DNA of 64,000 nt from Streptomyces filipinensis (lineage in GTDB: Bacteria; Actinomycetota; Actinomycetes; Streptomycetales; Streptomycetaceae), in NCBI RefSeq assembly GCF_014649495.1, contig NZ_BMTD01000023.1:56359-120358 (forward strand), in the 5' to 3' direction. Both the position numbers and the translations under genes were made by a program. Shown here piece after piece: positions 61,229 through 64,000 of this stretch. The notes below the pieces were generated by a model. That model was not told the DNA's origin. It saw only the letters and a list, made by a program, of their open reading frames with translations, and did not search any database. Positions within the stretch are counted from its first letter, which is position 1. Every line of letters begins with the position of its first letter.

Positions 61229-62899
61229 CTACTCGCCGGACAGCACCGCCTGTGCCGCGCTGCGCGCCTCCTCGGCGCTGTCCGCGGCACGCGCGGCAGC
61301 CGCCGCCCGCTCGCACTGCGCCAGCGTGTACTTCGCCAGCGTCGCCCGCACATAAGGAATGGACGCCGCACCCATGGACAGGGAGGTGACACCCAGACCG
61401 GTCAGCACACACGCCAGCAGCGGGTCGGACGCCGCCTCGCCGCACACGCCACAGCTCTTGCCCTCGGCCTTGGCCGCCTCCGCGGACAGCGCGACCAGGT
61501 CGAGCAGCGCCGGCTGCCACGGGTCCTGCAGCCGGGACACCGCACCGACCTGCCGGTCGGCCGCGAACGTGTACTGCGCGAGGTCGTTCGTCCCCAGCGA
61601 CAGGAACTCGACCTCCTGCAGAATCGAACGCGCCCGCAGCGCGGCCGACGGGATCTCCACCATCGCGCCGAACTTCGCCCGCAGCCCCGCCGCACGGCAC
61701 GCGTCCGCGAACGCCCTGGCGTCCGCCCGGTCCGCCACCATGGGCGCCATGATCTCAAGGTAGACGGGCAGCCCCTCGGCGGCCTTCGCCAGCGCCGTCA
61801 GCTGCGTGCGCAGGATCTCGGGGTGGTCCAGCAGCGTCCGCAGACCCCGAACACCCAGCGCAGGGTTCGGCTCGTCGGCCGGCGTCAGGAAGTCCAGCGG
61901 CTTGTCGGCTCCGGCGTCCAGCACCCGCACGACCACACGACTCTCGGGGAACGCCTCCAGCACCTGCCGGTAGGCCTCCACCTGCTTCTGCTCGGAAGGA
62001 GCGTTCTTGCTGTCGTCCAGGAACAGGAACTCGGTACGGAACAGACCGACACCCTCGGCCCCGGCATCCACCGCGGCCGGCACGTCCGCCGGGCCGCCCA
62101 CGTTGGCCAGCAGCGGCACCTTGTGACCGTCCGCCGTCGCACCCGGCCCGGTCGAGGCGGCCAGCGCGGCCTTCCGCTCGGCGGCCGCGGCCTCCAGCTC
62201 CGCCTTCTTCGCCTCGGTCGGGTTCACGAAGATGTCGCCGGTGCTGCCGTCGACGGCGATCACCGTGCCCTCCGCCAGCTCACCGGCACCCGGCAGCGCC
62301 ACGACCGCCGGCACACCCAGCGCCCGCGCGAGGATCGCGCTGTGACTGGTCGGCCCACCCTCCTCGGTCACGAAACCGAGCACCAGAGACGGATCCAGCA
62401 GTGCGGTGTCAGCCGGAGCAAGGTCCCGCGCCACGAGCACATACGGCTCGTCGCTGTCCGGTACACCCGGCATCGGAACGCCCAGCAACCGCGCGACGAT
62501 ACGATTCCGCACGTCATCAAGGTCGGCTACCCGACCGGCGAGGTACTCACCGGCACCCGCCAGCAGCTCCCGGTACGCCGCGAACGCGTCGTACACCGCG
62601 CGCTCGGCCGTGCTGCCGACGGCGATCCTCCGGTCCACGTCCGCCATCAGCTCGGGGTCCTGGGCCATCATGGCCTGCGCCTCAAGCACGGCCTGGGCCT
62701 CGCCACCCGCCAGATTGCCGCGCGCCACCAGATCGGCGGCGACGGCGTCCACCGCCTGGCGAGCCCGCCCCTGCTCCCGCTCGGCCTCCTCCGGTGGGAT
62801 CTGCTTGGCCGGCGGCTCCAGCACCGCCGTACCCATGTGCCGAACCTCGCCGATGGCCACGCCATGGCTCACGCCGACGCCTCGCAGCGTTGTCTCCAT
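61229..62899 (-). CDS. ptsI: PTS enzyme I
   Basis: A 556-residue protein. The N-terminal HPr-binding and phosphohistidine domain has the active His in EEGGPTSHSAILARALG near residue 186. The C-terminal PEP-binding barrel shows VGLFRTEFLFLDD, RVLDAGADKPLDFL, NPALGVRGLR, GAMVEIPSAAL, LGTNDLAQYTFAADR and the catalytic Cys region SCGVCGEAASDP. It transfers phosphate from PEP to HPr. It lies 79 nt after crr, so crr-ptsI is one operon, a known Streptomyces arrangement under DasR control. HPr (ptsH) is not in the window. Confidence 0.97.
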   Translation of the reverse strand: METTLRGVGVSHGVAIGEVRHMGTAVLEPPAKQIPPEEAEREQGRARQAVDAVAADLVARGNLAGGEAQAVLEAQAMMAQDPELMADVDRRIAVGSTAERAVYDAFAAYRELLAGAGEYLAGRVADLDDVRNRIVARLLGVPMPGVPDSDEPYVLVARDLAPADTALLDPSLVLGFVTEEGGPTSHSAILARALGVPAVVALPGAGELAEGTVIAVDGSTGDIFVNPTEAKKAELEAAAAERKAALAASTGPGATADGHKVPLLANVGGPADVPAAVDAGAEGVGLFRTEFLFLDDSKNAPSEQKQVEAYRQVLEAFPESRVVVRVLDAGADKPLDFLTPADEPNPALGVRGLRTLLDHPEILRTQLTALAKAAEGLPVYLEIMAPMVADRADARAFADACRAAGLRAKFGAMVEIPSAALRARSILQEVEFLSLGTNDLAQYTFAADRQVGAVSRLQDPWQPALLDLVALSAEAAKAEGKSCGVCGEAASDPLLACVLTGLGVTSLSMGAASIPYVRATLAKYTLAQCERAAAAARAADSAEEARSAAQAVLSGE

Positions 62900-62978
62900 C
62901 TCACCCGTCTCCGATAGTGCGGCCCGGTTGTGCCGCCGTGGTGGTTGTCCTGTGCGCCGTCCTGCGACGGCCGTGCCG

Positions 62979-63428
62979 TCAGCCCCAGGAGAAGAGGCTG
63001 TCGCCGGCCTTCACGTCACCGCTGTCACGGAGGTCGGAGAGGGACTCGGCCGTGGCTTCGAGTGCGACGACGGGGCAGACGGGGGACTTGCCGGCGGCCT
63101 CTACGGCGGCGGGGTTCCAGCGCACGATCGCCTGACCGCGCGTCACGGTGTCGCCCTTGCTGACGAGGAGCTCGAAACCCTCGCCGTTGAGCTGCACGGT
63201 GTCGATGCCGAGGTGGGTGAGCACGCCGTGCCCGCTCTCGTCGACCACGACGAAGGCGTGCGGGTGCAGGGAAACGATCACGCCGTCGACGGGTGCGACG
63301 GCCTCGGAGAACTCACGCACGGGGTCGATCGCGGTGCCCGGGCCGACCATGGCCCCGGAAAAGACCGGATCCGGCACTTCGGCCAGTCCGATGGCACGTC
63401 CAGCGAGAGGGGACGTCACGGTGGTCAT
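62979..63428 (-). CDS. crr: PTS EIIA-glucose-type protein
   Basis: A 149-residue protein from ATG 63428 with GGGAGG upstream. The EIIA-Crr fold is clear: SPLAGRAIGLAEVPDPVFSGAMVGPGTAIDP, with the two active-site His in LHPHAFVVVDESGHGVLTHLGIDTV. It receives phosphate from HPr and passes it to IICB-type permeases such as NagE2 for N-acetylglucosamine uptake, and may also regulate. The promoter region carries a perfect-looking DasR site inside the -35/-10 spacer. It is divergent to the rRNA operon. Confidence 0.97.
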   Translation of the reverse strand: MTTVTSPLAGRAIGLAEVPDPVFSGAMVGPGTAIDPVREFSEAVAPVDGVIVSLHPHAFVVVDESGHGVLTHLGIDTVQLNGEGFELLVSKGDTVTRGQAIVRWNPAAVEAAGKSPVCPVVALEATAESLSDLRDSGDVKAGDSLFSWG

Positions 63429-63501
63429 GGGAAGCCTCCCAAGGAGTGGAGCTGCGCACTGAGCAGCAGCGTATGTCATGTGAACGGGCGGTTCCGTATG
63501 G

Positions 63502-63531
63502 AAGCTACCAGCTAGTGGTCTAGACCACCAA
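63502..63531 (-). promoter_or_regulatory. crr promoter with DasR operator (dre)
   Basis: AGTGGTCTAGACCACC (63514-63529) matches the DasR consensus core TGGTCTAGACCA exactly, flanked by imperfect ends. On the complement, TTGGTG (63526-63531) and TAGCTT (63502-63507) with 18 nt between form a promoter-like pair that the operator covers, so repression by occlusion is expected, relieved by glucosamine-6-phosphate. Confidence 0.85.
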
Positions 63532-63539
63532 CCCCGCGG

Positions 63540-63949
63540 ATTTGCACCCCGTTCAAGGCTCCGTGTACAGTCGTACTCCTGCTTAGGGCGAAGGGACGCG
63601 AAAGCATCCTCGCTCGGCGGAACCCAAACTCGTCAGATCCTAATCTCTGGATCCGCTTCTGCATGTCTGCAGGAGGGTGGTCAGGGAGACGGAAAAACCC
63701 TGGTAGAGTTTGAAACACCGAAGGGAAGCCCGGAGGAAAGCCCGAGAGGGTGAGTACAAAGGAAGCGACCGTTCCTTGAGAACTCAACAGCGTGCCAAAA
63801 ATCAACGCCAGATATGTTGATACCCCGTCTACCGGATCTTTCCGGTGGCGAGGTTCCTTTGAAAAACACAGCGAGGACGCTGTGAACCATCGGATTATTC
63901 CTCCGGTGGTTCCGCTCTCGTGGTGTTCATCCCGATCACGGGAAAACAT
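63540..63949 (+). promoter_or_regulatory. 16S rRNA operon promoters and leader
   Basis: A 410-nt region without a supported gene. TACAGT (63566-63571) and TAGAGT (63704-63709) are possible -10 boxes. TTGCAC 18 nt before the first is a weak -35. The later part holds GAGAACTCAACAGCGTGCC, a leader sequence typical of actinobacterial rRNA operons, and a perfect hairpin CACAGCG-AGGA-CGCTGTG (63867-63884). ACCGGA/TCCGGT near 63833 makes another. These presumably act in antitermination and RNase III processing. Multiple promoters are usual for Streptomyces rrn. Confidence 0.7.
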
Positions 63950-64000
63950 TCACGGAGAGTTTGATCCTGGCTCAGGACGAACGCTGGCGGCGTGCTTAAC
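63950..64000 (+). rRNA. 16S ribosomal RNA (5' end only)
   Basis: Starting near 63950, TCACGGAGAGTTTGATCC and GGCTCAGGACGAACGCTGGC are the universal bacterial 16S start (helix 1 and the 27F primer region), with the actinobacterial form GGCGGCGTGCTTAAC at the window edge. Only 51 nt are present. Confidence 0.97.

Noticed and set aside
63512..63949. 145-codon frame on the complement before the 16S gene
   Set aside because: It lies in the rRNA leader; the translation has no protein-like pattern and the region has hairpins and promoter elements.

Overview
The window is a piece of a Streptomyces chromosome. Base composition is very GC-rich with strong third-position GC bias. It carries the actinobacterial RNA polymerase-binding protein RbpA, a conservon (cvnABCD), DasR-type operators, and a 16S rRNA 5' end typical of the genus. 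The order rbpA - ppm1 ... acetoacetyl-CoA synthetase - ptsI - crr agrees with what I remember of the S. coelicolor SCO1390-SCO1423 region. This is recall, not a search. I saw no insertion sequence, integrase, tRNA or CRISPR array, so this looks like core chromosome.

1-10.7 kb: a truncated CNNM/CBS membrane protein, a lone EccA-like AAA ATPase, a candidate small RNA, a nucleoside-kinase-like gene that appears to lack a standard start codon, an APC amino-acid permease, a Tat-exported C39-family protein, a TetR regulator and a secreted GH18 chitinase with classic chi-type direct repeats in its promoter. 10.8-15.2 kb: a lipid/CoA block (acyl-CoA dehydrogenase, AttH/CrtC-like protein, ACAD10-type phosphotransferase) carrying a CTGACG-N3-CGTCAG operator. 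15.4-20.2 kb: Lrp regulator, amidohydrolase, polyprenol-phosphate mannose synthase, FxsA, and RbpA with an apparent SigR promoter. 20.4-27 kb: MFS permease, glycerophosphodiesterase, a YczE membrane protein divergent from its MocR-type regulator, and an FtsK-like membrane NTPase with a small membrane partner. 27-33 kb: ankyrin and HEAT-repeat proteins and a translationally coupled two-glycosyltransferase/SGNH-hydrolase operon.

33.2-41.4 kb is the most unusual part. After a GntR regulator with a perfect 23-bp palindrome come three co-oriented genes of 519, about 292 and 1578 codons. Their sizes, order and motifs match kleisin - KITE - SMC (MukF-MukE-MukB, or JetA-JetB-JetC of Wadjet). No JetD-like nuclease is visible in the window, and the SMC Walker B motif reads Asp-Asn instead of Asp-Glu. 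42.4-47.6 kb: a complete conservon (histidine-kinase-like CvnA, roadblock CvnB, DUF742 CvnC, GTPase CvnD) with an odd 293-bp gap before cvnD. 47.6-54 kb: glycerol kinase and facilitator without glpD or an adjacent regulator, a degenerate EAL-CBS-GGDEF protein, and a thiolase/DUF35 pair behind a second copy of the operator seen at 12.5 kb. 54-61 kb: VanX-like dipeptidase, NUDIX hydrolase, GH31 glycosidase, acetoacetyl-CoA synthetase and an unknown conserved protein. 61-64 kb: ptsI and crr (PTS enzyme I and EIIA-Glc) reading left from a perfect-looking DasR site, and the leader and first 51 nt of a 16S rRNA gene reading right.

Common themes are aminosugar/PTS control (DasR-like sites at the chitinase and crr, with a weaker one at the C39 gene), lipid-CoA catabolism under one shared TetR-type operator, and chromosome or plasmid maintenance by an SMC-like complex.
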